From: Sphingomonas sp.
GTDB lineage: Bacteria > Pseudomonadota > Alphaproteobacteria > Sphingomonadales > Sphingomonadaceae
Direction of reading: 5' to 3'
Assembly: GCA_021154945.1 (NCBI GenBank)
Contig: JAJNQF010000419.1
Location: 19,254-83,253, forward strand
DNA: 64,000 nucleotides
Under the pieces are notes generated by a model. That model was not told where the DNA came from. It saw nothing but the letters and a program-made list of their open reading frames with translations, and did no database searches. The translations under genes and the position numbers were made by a program. Every line of letters begins with the position of its first letter. The first letter of the stretch is position 1. Shown one piece after another: positions 17,682-26,340 of this stretch.

Positions 17682-19073
17682 TTAGAACCGGAAGTTGCTT
17701 TCCAGCCCCAGCATCGTGATCGTCCTGGCGGACCCGGTGTTGCGAATGAATTGGCCGGGTGGAAATGCCGACAGCGAGGTCGACAGTTCGAGTTCCGGCG
17801 TCGCCTGCCAGGCGAGCGTCGCCTCGACCTCCTTGCCGATGAACCGGGCGCGCGACGTGCCTGGTGCGCGGATTAGGTTGCCGGGGATGTCGTACACGCC
17901 GTCGCTGAGCGAGTAGCGCCAGTACGCCGCGCCGGCGAGGCTGGCCGAAACCGTCTTCGTCAGCGTCATTCCGACACGCGGATTGACGCTGACGATGTTG
18001 GTGGGGCCGACCGGGGACAGCTCGCCGAAATACTTGCCCTTGGGGAACAGCGCGTTGAACGTGCCGAGGCTATCGTCGCCGCGGTGACGGTCGCCGCTCA
18101 CCACGTTGAACCGCAGGACCGCGTCGGGGGCCAGCGGCGCGTCCGGGAAGCTATGTCCGACCTCGGTGCCGAGCGTCCACGCCGCGATCGGTCCCCCGGC
18201 GAACCGGCCGAACTGGGCGATGCCCTCGATGTTCCAGTGCCAGTCCGCGGCCTTGCCGAACGACCGAGCGCCGATGCTGTGGCGCACCTCGCGTCCTGCA
18301 CGGGGACCGAAGACCGCGGCCGTGTTGCGATAGCCGATGTAGTAGAGGTCGAGCCCGGTGTCGCCGCCGCCTATGGTGGCATAGGCCGCCCATAGCGACT
18401 TGGTCCGCGACCGCCGATCATCGAGCGTTCCGCTGCCGGGCTGAACGGGACGAACTGCCAGCAGGCTGACGGTCGCGCCGTTCAGGGATATGAGCGATCG
18501 GAGCCCGTCGAACGCGAGCGGGACGTTCGGTCCGTAGCGCGTCCCGATCAGACGCTCGGTGCCGAGTGAGATCATCTGGCGACCAGCGCGCAGCGTCACG
18601 CCGGTCTCGTCCATCGCATTGGTCGCAGCGGCGCCCAGTCGAACGTCGACGAAGCCCTGCAGGAGGTCGACGCGTGTCTGGTCGATCGGGCTGGCGGACG
18701 GCGATACACCCACCGCATAGGCGGCGATCGGCTGCACGAAGCCGCGTACGCGACCGACATGGAGATCGGCGTACGGCATCGCGCGGAGCCACAGGTAGCC
18801 GTCGTCGGGTGCGGGACCGCCTCCCCAGAGGTTGTCGCGATACGCTTCGTCACGCGCGCGCAGTTCGATGCCCGTCGTCAGATACGTGTCGGTTGAGATC
18901 GGGATGTACTTGAACCGACCCGTCCAGCTCTTGGCCCGTTCATTTGCGTCCGCATCCGCGCTCCAGTCCTCGTCATACCGGGTGATCGTGAGCGTCGGTG
19001 GCTGCCAGGCCTCCGTCGATTGCGCCTCCGCTCGACCGGCGAGCGCAAGTGCGAGGAGGGCGAGCCTACGCAC
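17682..19073 (-). CDS. Alginate-export-type outer-membrane porin (PF13372)
   Basis: 463 aa. GTG 19073 overlaps the DoxX stop and gives a signal peptide VVRRLALLALALAGRAEA. The mature protein is a beta-barrel with alternating amphipathic strands (for example DGYLWLRAMPYADLHVGRVRGFVQP, split over adjacent strands) and a terminal aromatic residue (LESNFRF), as expected for AlgE-like barrels. Despite the family name, its place in a catabolic-looking operon suggests a specific outer-membrane channel for a small molecule rather than polymer export. Confidence 0.83.
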   Translation of the reverse strand: MRRLALLALALAGRAEAQSTEAWQPPTLTITRYDEDWSADADANERAKSWTGRFKYIPISTDTYLTTGIELRARDEAYRDNLWGGGPAPDDGYLWLRAMPYADLHVGRVRGFVQPIAAYAVGVSPSASPIDQTRVDLLQGFVDVRLGAAATNAMDETGVTLRAGRQMISLGTERLIGTRYGPNVPLAFDGLRSLISLNGATVSLLAVRPVQPGSGTLDDRRSRTKSLWAAYATIGGGDTGLDLYYIGYRNTAAVFGPRAGREVRHSIGARSFGKAADWHWNIEGIAQFGRFAGGPIAAWTLGTEVGHSFPDAPLAPDAVLRFNVVSGDRHRGDDSLGTFNALFPKGKYFGELSPVGPTNIVSVNPRVGMTLTKTVSASLAGAAYWRYSLSDGVYDIPGNLIRAPGTSRARFIGKEVEATLAWQATPELELSTSLSAFPPGQFIRNTGSARTITMLGLESNFRF

Positions 19074-19494
19074 GACGGTTGTCGCGCTCTGCCACGATGG
19101 CCGCGAGCACGAACCCCCCGATGAGTCCGAGATGCTCGAAGAACGCGTTGGTCGCCATGAAGCGCTCCTGACCCATCGGCATCGACCAGAAGGCGTTCGC
19201 CGTGAATGCGGCGAACAGCGTAAAGGCACCCAGCATTCCGGCGCCGAGCCAGACGAAGCGCCCCGACAGGATGAGAAGCGGGCCTATGATCTCGACGACG
19301 ATCGTCAACGCCGCCCAGAAGGCGGGCGGCACCATTCCAAAATGCGCCTGCTCGGCGACCGCGGCGGACCAGTCGGTCGCCTTGACCACCCCGCCCAGGA
19401 GATAGGCCCCGACCAATGCCAGCCGGGCGACGAAGCCCGTCCAGCGCCACTCGAGTATCGCATCGACGAAGCGGGGTTCAGCGGACGGGGTCAT
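19066..19494 (-). CDS. DoxX family membrane protein
   Basis: 142 aa, four transmembrane helices: RLALVGAYLLGGVVKATDW, a second helix around IVVEIIGPLLIL, a third around GAFTLFAAFTAN, and the last in LGLIGGFVLAAIVAE. This is the DoxX-like fold, linked to redox or quinone-coupled functions but not biochemically settled. ATG 19494 lies 4 bp after the VOC stop; the 3' end overlaps the porin start by 8 bp. Both junctions point to co-translation. Confidence 0.83.
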   Translation of the reverse strand: MTPSAEPRFVDAILEWRWTGFVARLALVGAYLLGGVVKATDWSAAVAEQAHFGMVPPAFWAALTIVVEIIGPLLILSGRFVWLGAGMLGAFTLFAAFTANAFWSMPMGQERFMATNAFFEHLGLIGGFVLAAIVAERDNRRA

Positions 19495-19498
19495 GATC

Positions 19499-20398
19499 TC
19501 ACTGACCCGCCGGCGCGTGGATCTCGGCGATGTATCCGCCTGGAAAGCGCACCATGGCCGACTGCCGGCCACCGGAGGTCTGGGGAGCTACCAGCGTCTC
19601 GACGCCTGCTGCCGTGGCCTTCGCGAGAGTCGCCTGAATATCGGACACCTCGTAGCCGGTCGTCTCGCGACCATAGGGCCAGCCGATCTGCCCGTCGGAC
19701 ACCGCAACCGTCATCCGGCCATAGCCGGACGTGATCGCGATGCGACGGTAGGTCTTTCCCGGCTGTCCGATCTCGACCCCAGGCGCTGCCTTGGTGTCGG
19801 TGGTGATCCGGCCCTTCGAGAAGGCTAGCCAATGCTTGACGAAGGTGTCCGCGACGTCGGCCGTCAGATAGACGCGGTTCTCGGGGACCGTGGTCAGCGC
19901 CGGATAGTTCGGTTTCGCGGTGTGCCAGTAGATCTGCATAGCGACGCCGCCCGGCCACTGCACGACCGCGTCACGGCCGATGGGGTCGGGGAAGGTCGTG
20001 ACCATCCTCACCGCGCCGTGCTTTGTAGCCGCCGCGACTGCCGCGTCCATGTTGTTGACGAGATACCCGTTCCGCTCCGCGCCGAACGGGTAGGGGATGG
20101 GCGTCTTGAACCCGAAGACCGAAAGCGATCCCGCGGGCGTCAGCACCAGCTGCGACATGGTCTCGCTTGCGGTCGGCGTAACCTTGAACACGCCCTGCTT
20201 GGTGGCCGTGCCGCCGAAGGTCGCGATTACGCTGGCAACGAAGCGGTCGAAATCCTCCGGTGCCACGTAGATGTGCGTGGTGTCGTATTGAGGCCCGACC
20301 GAATAGTCGGCTGACGGTGCCGCTTCCCTTGCCAGGACTGGCGCCGATGGCACCGATCCCAGCAGGGCGATGGCAATGAACAGGTTCAGACGCTTCAT
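19499..20398 (-). CDS. Exported two-domain VOC (glyoxalase-like) protein
   Basis: 299 aa with a clear signal peptide (MKRLNLFIAIALLGSVPSAP...). Two VOC modules follow: the first begins DTTHIYVAPEDFDRFV, the second around NRVYLTADVADTFVKHW, with acidic/His ligands such as GGYIAEIHAP at the end. The periplasmic location of a VOC pair is unusual and fits a substrate imported through the porin encoded downstream. ATG 20398 follows AGGAGAAGAA. Substrate not predictable. Confidence 0.8.
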   Translation of the reverse strand: MKRLNLFIAIALLGSVPSAPVLAREAAPSADYSVGPQYDTTHIYVAPEDFDRFVASVIATFGGTATKQGVFKVTPTASETMSQLVLTPAGSLSVFGFKTPIPYPFGAERNGYLVNNMDAAVAAATKHGAVRMVTTFPDPIGRDAVVQWPGGVAMQIYWHTAKPNYPALTTVPENRVYLTADVADTFVKHWLAFSKGRITTDTKAAPGVEIGQPGKTYRRIAITSGYGRMTVAVSDGQIGWPYGRETTGYEVSDIQATLAKATAAGVETLVAPQTSGGRQSAMVRFPGGYIAEIHAPAGQ

Positions 20399-20420
20399 TA
20401 TTCTTCTCCTATTCTCGTGA

Positions 20421-22358
20421 TCAGACCGCCCAGCAGCCACAGCCAAACGAACCCCAGAAACTCTGGACGTCCGCCACGGGGACGTCGCGGCCGAGGGCAG
20501 CGGCATGGTCGTGGCCGTGGACCGAGCATCCGCTTGCGCAACCGCACGCAGTGGCCAGCTTCGCGGAGGCTTCGGGCGTGCGGTGGTAGCCACCGAACGT
20601 TGCGACCGGCGACCAGTCGGGCATCGGTTTCGGCAGCGAGGGCGCAAGCGGGGCGTAGTCGCCTTCGCCGAACACCACCCTGCCGCCGAGCAGCGTCAGG
20701 ACGGACCGCAGATGCGGGATGTCGGTCTCAGGAACGGTCAGATAGTCGTCCGACAGCACCGCGAGATCGGCGAGTTGTCCGGCCTTGATCCGGCCCTTCT
20801 TGCCGACCTCGTTCGAGAACCAGGTGTTCTCGTGCGTCCACATCGCCAGCGCCTTCTCGCGGCTGACGCGGTTGGCACCGGGGTAGAGGCCGAGGCCGCC
20901 GACGGTCCTGCCGGTCACCAGCCAGTTCAGCGATACCCAAGGATTGTAGCTCGCGACGCGCGTGGCGTCGGTGCCAGCGCCGACATGGATCCCGGCGGCG
21001 AGCATCTTGGCGATCGGCGGCGTCCGCTCGGCAGCCTTCGCGCCATAGCGTTCGACGAAATACTCGCCCTGATACGCCATGCGGTGCTGGACCGCGATGC
21101 CGCCGCCGAGCGCTGCGATCCGATCGATGTTGCGGTCGGTGATCGTCTCGGCATGGTCGAAGAACCAGTTGATCCCGTCGAACGGGATGTCCTTCGCCAC
21201 CTTCTCGTACACGTCGAGTGCTCGGCCGATCGTCTGGTCGTAGGTCGCATGCAGGCGCCACGGCCACTTGTGCTCGGCAAGCAGGCGGATGACGGGTTCG
21301 AGATCGCCTTCCATGTTCGCCGGCATGTCGGGACGCTCGACGCGGAAGTCCTCGAAGTCGGCAGCGGAATACACGAGCATCTCGCCGGCGCCGTTGTGCC
21401 GGTACTTGTCGTCGCCCTGGCCGGGCGTGACCTGCTTCACCCAGCCCTGGAAGTCGGAGAGCTCTTCCTTCGGCTTCTGGGTGAAGAGGTTGTAGCTGAT
21501 CCGCAGCGTCAGCTGGTCGTCAGCGTGCAGCTTTTCGATGATCTCATAGTCGTCGGGATAGTTCTGGAAGCCACCGCCTGCATCGATCACGCCGGTGACG
21601 CCGAGCGAGTTCATCTCGCGCATGAAGTGGCGGGTGGAGTTGAGCTGATACTCCGGTGGCAGCTTCGGCCCCTTGGCGAGCGTCGAATACAGGATCGTCG
21701 CATTGGGGTGCGCGAGCAGCAGGCCGGTCGGGTTGCCCGCCGCATCGCGGACGATCTCGCCACCTGGAGGGTTGGGCGTGTCCTTGCCGTAGCCGACGAC
21801 GCGCAGCGCCGCTGCGTTCAGCAACGCACGATCGTAGAGGTGGAGGATGAACACCGGCGTATCGGGCGCGACCGCGTTCAGTTCGGCGATCGTCGGCAGA
21901 CGCTTCTCGGCGAACTGGTGCTCGGTGAAGCCGCCGACGACGCGCACCCATTGCGGGGCGGGCGTGTTGTCGACCTGGCGCTTGAGCATCGCCATCGCGT
22001 CGGCGAGGCTTGGCACACCGTCCCAGCGGAGTTCCATGTTGTAGTTGAGGCCACCGCGGATGACGTGCATGTGGCTGTCGATCAGCCCGGGAATGATGCG
22101 GCGGCCCTTTGCGTCGATGACGTCAGCGCCCGGTGCGGCGGCGCGCACCTCCTGTTCACTGCCTACCATCAGGAACTTGCCGTCGCGGATGGCGATCGCC
22201 TGAGCCTCCGGGTTCTCGCGGTCGAGGGTCGTCACCTTGGCATTGACGATGATCATGTCGGACATGGATTTTCTCCGGTTAATGGCGGCGGCAGGTGTCG
22301 CGAGCAGTGCCATCGCCGCAGCGCCGCCTGCCAGCGTCTCGCGGCGCGTGGGCGTCAT
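20421..22358 (-). CDS. YtcJ-type amidohydrolase with Tat-like leader and Cys/His-rich tail
   Basis: 645 aa. ATG 22358 overlaps the XapX stop and yields TRRETLAGGAAAMALLATPAAA, a twin-arginine-type signal; ATG 22265 with its own GGAGA would give a cytosolic form. The amidohydrolase_3 metal-site motifs are present: DSHMHV, HATYDQ, DHAET and GAGTDATR. It probably hydrolyses an amide, imide or C-N bond. After the usual end of the fold (TFGGYHRTPEASAK), about 50 residues form a Cys/His-rich tail with CGCASGC, HGHDH and a final CGCW. This tail could bind metal or a cofactor. Confidence 0.85.
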   Translation of the reverse strand: MTPTRRETLAGGAAAMALLATPAAAINRRKSMSDMIIVNAKVTTLDRENPEAQAIAIRDGKFLMVGSEQEVRAAAPGADVIDAKGRRIIPGLIDSHMHVIRGGLNYNMELRWDGVPSLADAMAMLKRQVDNTPAPQWVRVVGGFTEHQFAEKRLPTIAELNAVAPDTPVFILHLYDRALLNAAALRVVGYGKDTPNPPGGEIVRDAAGNPTGLLLAHPNATILYSTLAKGPKLPPEYQLNSTRHFMREMNSLGVTGVIDAGGGFQNYPDDYEIIEKLHADDQLTLRISYNLFTQKPKEELSDFQGWVKQVTPGQGDDKYRHNGAGEMLVYSAADFEDFRVERPDMPANMEGDLEPVIRLLAEHKWPWRLHATYDQTIGRALDVYEKVAKDIPFDGINWFFDHAETITDRNIDRIAALGGGIAVQHRMAYQGEYFVERYGAKAAERTPPIAKMLAAGIHVGAGTDATRVASYNPWVSLNWLVTGRTVGGLGLYPGANRVSREKALAMWTHENTWFSNEVGKKGRIKAGQLADLAVLSDDYLTVPETDIPHLRSVLTLLGGRVVFGEGDYAPLAPSLPKPMPDWSPVATFGGYHRTPEASAKLATACGCASGCSVHGHDHAAALGRDVPVADVQSFWGSFGCGCWAV

Positions 22359-22618
22359 GCGACGTCGCGTGGGGGCGGTGCGGCCGGATCGCCCGGCAAC
22401 CGTCCGAGCACGGTGCCCGAACAGGTGCCGGCGATCGCCGTCCTGATCGGCTGTCCGTCGATCACCCGCCGGGCGATCGGCATCACCTGCTCACCGAGCA
22501 GGATGCCGAGCAGACCGACCAGGGCGATCATCGGCGGTGCCGGCGACTTGACGTCGAGGAGGCTGTAGATGGCGCCGATCAGCAGGCCCGCGGCGAGCGA
22601 AATGAGATAGGGCTTCAT
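22355..22618 (-). CDS. XapX domain-containing small membrane protein
   Basis: 87 aa. The core matches the XapX (DUF1427) pattern: a first hydrophobic helix SLAAGLLIGAIYSLL, the conserved KSPAPP turn, and a second helix ALVGLLGILLGEQV. The last ~30 residues are soluble. ATG 22618 is preceded by GGAGA. It overlaps the amidohydrolase start (ATGA). XapX proteins are commonly found beside amidohydrolases and isochorismatase-like hydrolases, as here, but have no assigned function. Confidence 0.85.
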   Translation of the reverse strand: MKPYLISLAAGLLIGAIYSLLDVKSPAPPMIALVGLLGILLGEQVMPIARRVIDGQPIRTAIAGTCSGTVLGRLPGDPAAPPPRDVA

Positions 22619-22643
22619 GAAGGGTCTCCTCGACGTCGTGGAG

Positions 22644-23480
22644 TCAGCTGCGCACGAAGGCGAGCAGGTCTGGGTTGATCGTATCGGCATCGACGGTCAG
22701 CATGCCGTGACTGAAGCCCGGATAGATCTTGAGCGTCGCGTTCGGCAGCAGTTCGGCCTGCTTCACCGAGGCGTTCTTGTAGGGAACGACCTGGTCGTCA
22801 TCGCCCTGCAGCACCAGCGAAGGTACGGTGATCGCCTTGAGGTCCTCGGTCTGGTCCGTCTCGGAAAACGCCTTGATGCCGAGATAGTGAGCCTGAGCGC
22901 TGCCCATCATGCCCTGACGCCACCAGTTGTCGATCACCGACTGCTCGACCTTCGCGGCCGGACGGTTGAAGCCGTAGAACGGGCCACTCGCGAAATCGAG
23001 GAACAGCTTGGTGCGGCTGGCGGCCAGGCCGGCGCGAATGCCGTCGAGCACTTCGATGGGCAGACCGTCCGGGTTGCTGTCGGTCTTGACCATGATCGGC
23101 GGGACGGAACTCACCAGCACCATCTTCGCGACGCGCCCCTGGGGCTGGCCATACTTGGCGACGTAGCGCGCAACTTCGCCGCCGCCCGTCGAGTGACCGA
23201 TGTGCACGATGTTGGTCAGATCGAGGTGCTCGACCACGGCGGCCGCGTCCGCGGCGTAGTGGTCCATGTCGTGGCCCGTACCGATCTGGCTCGAGCGGCC
23301 ATGACCGCGGCGGTCATGAGCGACGACGCGGAAGCCGTTGTCGAGGAAGAACAGCATCTGCGTGTCCCAGTCGTCCGATGACAGCGGCCAGCCGTGATGG
23401 AACATGATCGGCTGGGCATCCTTCGGACCCCAATCCTTGTAGAAGATCTCGGCGCCGTCCTGGGTGGTTACGTAGGTCAT
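22644..23480 (-). CDS. Alpha/beta hydrolase (non-heme chloroperoxidase-like)
   Basis: 278 aa, a complete alpha/beta fold. Nucleophile elbow GHSTGGGEV, oxyanion region HHGWPLSSDDW, acid in GDDDQVVP and His in GFSHGML form an intact triad. The overall pattern is that of cofactor-free haloperoxidase/esterases. There is no signal peptide, so it is cytoplasmic. ATG 23480 has GGAGA six bases upstream. It is the second gene of the operon. The protein at 29339-30160 is a clear paralogue. Confidence 0.88.
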   Translation of the reverse strand: MTYVTTQDGAEIFYKDWGPKDAQPIMFHHGWPLSSDDWDTQMLFFLDNGFRVVAHDRRGHGRSSQIGTGHDMDHYAADAAAVVEHLDLTNIVHIGHSTGGGEVARYVAKYGQPQGRVAKMVLVSSVPPIMVKTDSNPDGLPIEVLDGIRAGLAASRTKLFLDFASGPFYGFNRPAAKVEQSVIDNWWRQGMMGSAQAHYLGIKAFSETDQTEDLKAITVPSLVLQGDDDQVVPYKNASVKQAELLPNATLKIYPGFSHGMLTVDADTINPDLLAFVRS

Positions 23481-23521
23481 GAAGCGTCTCCGTGGATTTG
23501 GGTTGAAGGCCGGGAAAGACC

Positions 23522-24184
23522 TCAGGCGTGGGCGCCTTCTGACGCACCGAACATCGTCTTCGCGTAGGTGACGCCGAGCCCGTAGGCGCCGCCCCACTTC
23601 TTCGCGATGCCGGTCGTGGAGTCGTAGGTCTCCGTCCGAGCCCAGTCGCGCTGCAGTTCGAGCAGGTACTGGAGCGAGGTCATCGGCTTGGCGCCGAGCT
23701 GGATCATGCGCTGCACCGCGCGGTCATGCGCTTCGACCGAGATGTCGCCGCAGGCATCGGCGATGAAGTAGCAGTCGAAGCCCTGATCGATCGCGGAGGC
23801 GATGGGGCCGACGATGCAGACGCTCGTCCAGAGGCCTGCGAAAACGATCCGCTCCTTGCCGATGCGGTTGACCTCGTCGATCACGCCCTGGTCCTCCCAG
23901 GTGTTCATCGAGGTGCGGTCGAGCATCGCCTGGCCTGGAAACGCCTCCTTGATCTCATCGAACATCGGCCCCGAGAAGCTGTCGACGGCGACCGTCGTCA
24001 GGATCGTCGGCACGTCGAACGACTTCGCTCCGCGGCTGATCAGCGCTGCGTTGTTGCGCAGAAGCTCGGTCGAGATCGACTTGGTCGCGAATGCCATCTG
24101 CGACTGGAAGTCGATCAGGACGAGGACGTGATCGGTCGGCGAGATGAGCGACTTGCCCGGAGTTGCCGTTGCGGTGATTGTCAT
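23522..24184 (-). CDS. Isochorismatase-like hydrolase (YcaC type)
   Basis: 220 aa, cysteine-hydrolase fold. The catalytic Asp is in LVLIDFQSQMAF (~25), the cis-peptide/Cys motif in GLWTSVCIVGP (~118), with EDQGV and DACGDIS loops typical of YcaC-like members. It likely hydrolyses an amide or N-carbamoyl bond. Strong SD (GGGAGA) before ATG 24184. It is the first gene of the nine-gene operon, preceded 198 bp upstream by a histidine kinase gene. A second isochorismatase is at 33280. Confidence 0.88.
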   Translation of the reverse strand: MTITATATPGKSLISPTDHVLVLIDFQSQMAFATKSISTELLRNNAALISRGAKSFDVPTILTTVAVDSFSGPMFDEIKEAFPGQAMLDRTSMNTWEDQGVIDEVNRIGKERIVFAGLWTSVCIVGPIASAIDQGFDCYFIADACGDISVEAHDRAVQRMIQLGAKPMTSLQYLLELQRDWARTETYDSTTGIAKKWGGAYGLGVTYAKTMFGASEGAHA

Positions 24185-24382
24185 GATTGTCTCCCGATGG
24201 ATCTGGCTGGTGAACCCCGATCTACTTCGCCCACGTCATCGCCGGCATCTGTATAATCTGAGCGTTTTCGTTCGATGGATCTGACAAGTGACGTCATCGA
24301 GATCCGTGAGAGGGGTTTGCCGCGGCTGACCGCGACGGTCTTGGATGATCCTGACGCGATAAGGACGGTTGGACGTCGATCG

Positions 24383-25147
24383 CTATTCGTTCGATGCGGA
24401 AACCGCACCGACCCGGATGCTGAACCGGGATCCTCGACCGGGGACGGACTCGCAGTCGAGGTGATGGCCGAGCGCAATGCAGTTGGTGTGCACCAGGTAG
24501 AGACCCAGCCCGATGCCGTCCGCCCGCGCATCGACTTGGCGGTATGCGTCGAAGATGTGGCGGCAGTCGTCCGACGAGATGCCCATTCCGCTGTCGACGA
24601 CGTCGATGAACAGAAGTCCGCGTCGGCGCCTGCACCCGATGACCACGCCTCCGCGGCGGGTATACTTCAAGCCGTTCGACACGAGATTCCGGAGGGCGCA
24701 GACGAGCAGTTCAGGGTCGGTCGTGATGATCGCCGCACAGTCGACGAAGCGCAGCCTGAGGCCTCGATCGGCAGCGGCCGGAGCGAACTCGGCCGCGACC
24801 TTGGAAAGCAGACTTCCCACCCTGACGGTCTGCAGTTCAGGGCTCGGGCGATCGTCCCGCGGCCGGCGGGCAGCGTCGGTGAGATCCTCCAGTCCGTCGG
24901 ACAGTCGCGAGACTTGATGGCGGGCGGCATTCAGCCACATCCGGTCGGTGTCGTCGCTCGCCAACTTGCCGAGCCTCTCAACGGCCCCCAGGATGATCTG
25001 GAGCGGCTGTCTGAGATCGTGGCCGGCCGTCGCCATCGTCAGTCTAAGGTTCTCCGTCAGCACGGCGCTGTCCTCTCGAGTGCGCGATCTTGGCGGCCCC
25101 GAATGGCTGGAGGTCGCAGTCGGTTGGAAAGCGAGGATGGTGCGCAT
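24383..25147 (-). CDS. Sensorless histidine kinase (HisKA + HATPase)
   Basis: About 254 aa (from ATG 25147; ATG 25207 is an alternative). The H-box TAGHDLRQPLQIILG is followed by N-box LRNLVSNGLKYT, G1 DSGMGI and G2 GIGLGLYLV. Only ~35 residues precede the H-box, so there is no sensor domain and no membrane segment. Such kinases read a signal through a partner protein. No regulator gene adjoins it; the NarL-type regulator at 27655 and the receiver at 31038 are possible partners. Confidence 0.85.
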   Translation of the reverse strand: MRTILAFQPTATSSHSGPPRSRTREDSAVLTENLRLTMATAGHDLRQPLQIILGAVERLGKLASDDTDRMWLNAARHQVSRLSDGLEDLTDAARRPRDDRPSPELQTVRVGSLLSKVAAEFAPAAADRGLRLRFVDCAAIITTDPELLVCALRNLVSNGLKYTRRGGVVIGCRRRRGLLFIDVVDSGMGISSDDCRHIFDAYRQVDARADGIGLGLYLVHTNCIALGHHLDCESVPGRGSRFSIRVGAVSASNE

Positions 25148-25487
25148 GTTCGTCACTCGCGGTAGTGATGCAGTCCGACGCAGGTTGCTCGATAATGACC
25201 GTGACATCTTGTAGGAAACATGCGCTGTTCGAACGATCGCATCGAAATGACGAACCGCTGTTCATTGTTCATCTGACGAAACGATACCGGACATCTTCGC
25301 TTCAAGAACTTCGCAGACCAGCCCGAGAGGGCTAGGCACATCCCGCGCTCGAACGGTACAGTTTGCACGCACCGGTCCGGCCTTCGTCTCATTCATTGTT
25401 GGTCGTACTACGAAGATGTCCAGGATAGCGGCCAGTCGTCATGACCGACGGGCGACGCGCTGCTTACCCGAGACCGCGGCCTCCACG
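25148..25487. other. 340-bp gap upstream of the histidine kinase gene
   Basis: No convincing gene, repeat or RNA. Probably the kinase promoter. Confidence 0.4.
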
Positions 25488-25805
25488 TCAGTGCGAAAGC
25501 AGCGCGAGAGCGTCGATCTGTGCAAGGCTGAAGCCCAGGTCTGAAAGCGCGGGCATGAACTGCGCTGCCTCCGGACTGCGGAGCCGGCTCGCCCATACGA
25601 AACGCCTCACCGCGTCGCTGCGCGGATCGGAGATTGCTGGACGTTCCCGCCATCCAAACAGCATCGATGCAATCCGACCTAGCAGTCCGGCTCTCTCGCT
25701 CGAAAGCGCTCGCGGCAGACCAATGCCGTAGGCGTCGTCCAAGGCGTACGCGACCGCCGACCACTCGTGGTCGTCGAGTTGTGGAACGGCCTGAAACCCT
25801 CGCAT
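25488..25805 (-). CDS. Small protein of the 'DALALLS' pair (105 aa), unknown function
   Basis: ATG 25805 follows AAGGAGA. It is soluble and helical. It aligns along its full length with the protein at 55818-56129: HEWSAVAYALDDA versus LEWQAVSVALSDA, a central GL.GR segment, DPR/K..AVR.FV, and an identical DALALLS end with PAL..GF before it. The paralogue lies in a pirin operon, so a stress or redox role is possible. No family name is known to me. Confidence 0.7.
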   Translation of the reverse strand: MRGFQAVPQLDDHEWSAVAYALDDAYGIGLPRALSSERAGLLGRIASMLFGWRERPAISDPRSDAVRRFVWASRLRSPEAAQFMPALSDLGFSLAQIDALALLSH

Positions 25806-26135
25806 CTCAATCTCCTTCGCGGCAGTGCGTGCGCGCCGTCGAACCGGGCCTCGATCTCGGACTGGGCAGGGATTGGCGCTGACCGTCTGATAGCTCCGGG
25901 TTCGTTGCGCCGCTTGCACCCGGCGAACCAATTTGGTCGAACGTGCGGTAAGATGGTCCTCGAAGTCTTTTCACGTGACCGGAACCGAGGGAAGCACTTG
26001 CGCTTCCACCTCGGATCTGCGGCCGGTGCAGACTGGGCACCGCGCCCGCCTTCGGCCATTCCGTGCAAACCACGCGCAGAGGATGCAATACCGGTCTGGA
26101 GAGACGGAACATGGTGATACCGAAAGGAAATCCCC
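25806..26135. other. 330-bp divergent intergenic region
   Basis: Lies between the minus-strand 105-aa gene and the plus-strand 42-aa gene. No gene seen; no clear promoter consensus found. Confidence 0.4.
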
Positions 26136-26264
26136 ATGAACCCTTGCGAGCCCGAAGCGAACGCACCCCCGTCCGACATCGATCCCGTGGAGGACGCAAT
26201 CGAAGAGGCGGAACTCGAAAGTTTTCCGGCAAGCGATCCGCCGGCCAGCTTCAGGTTCGAATGA
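26136..26264 (+). CDS. 42-aa acidic small protein (SFPASDPP motif)
   Basis: ATG 26136 has a good AAAGGAAA upstream. The translation is strongly acidic (DPVEDAIEEAELESFPASD) and ends SFRFE. The ESFPASDPPA core recurs in very small alphaproteobacterial proteins, which supports it being real despite its length. No signal or membrane segment. Lies 76 bp before the FMN reductase start. Confidence 0.65.
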   Translation: MNPCEPEANAPPSDIDPVEDAIEEAELESFPASDPPASFRFE

Positions 26265-26340
26265 TGCCGACCCGCCACCGCTTCGAACCCGTCCTCTCAG
26301 ACTGCGTCGACTTCTGCGCCTCGACATCGGCACCGCACGG

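Noticed and set aside
20505..22568. Long plus-strand ORF antisense to the amidohydrolase
   Set aside because: Mirror frame of a well-supported gene; no ribosome site or homology pattern.
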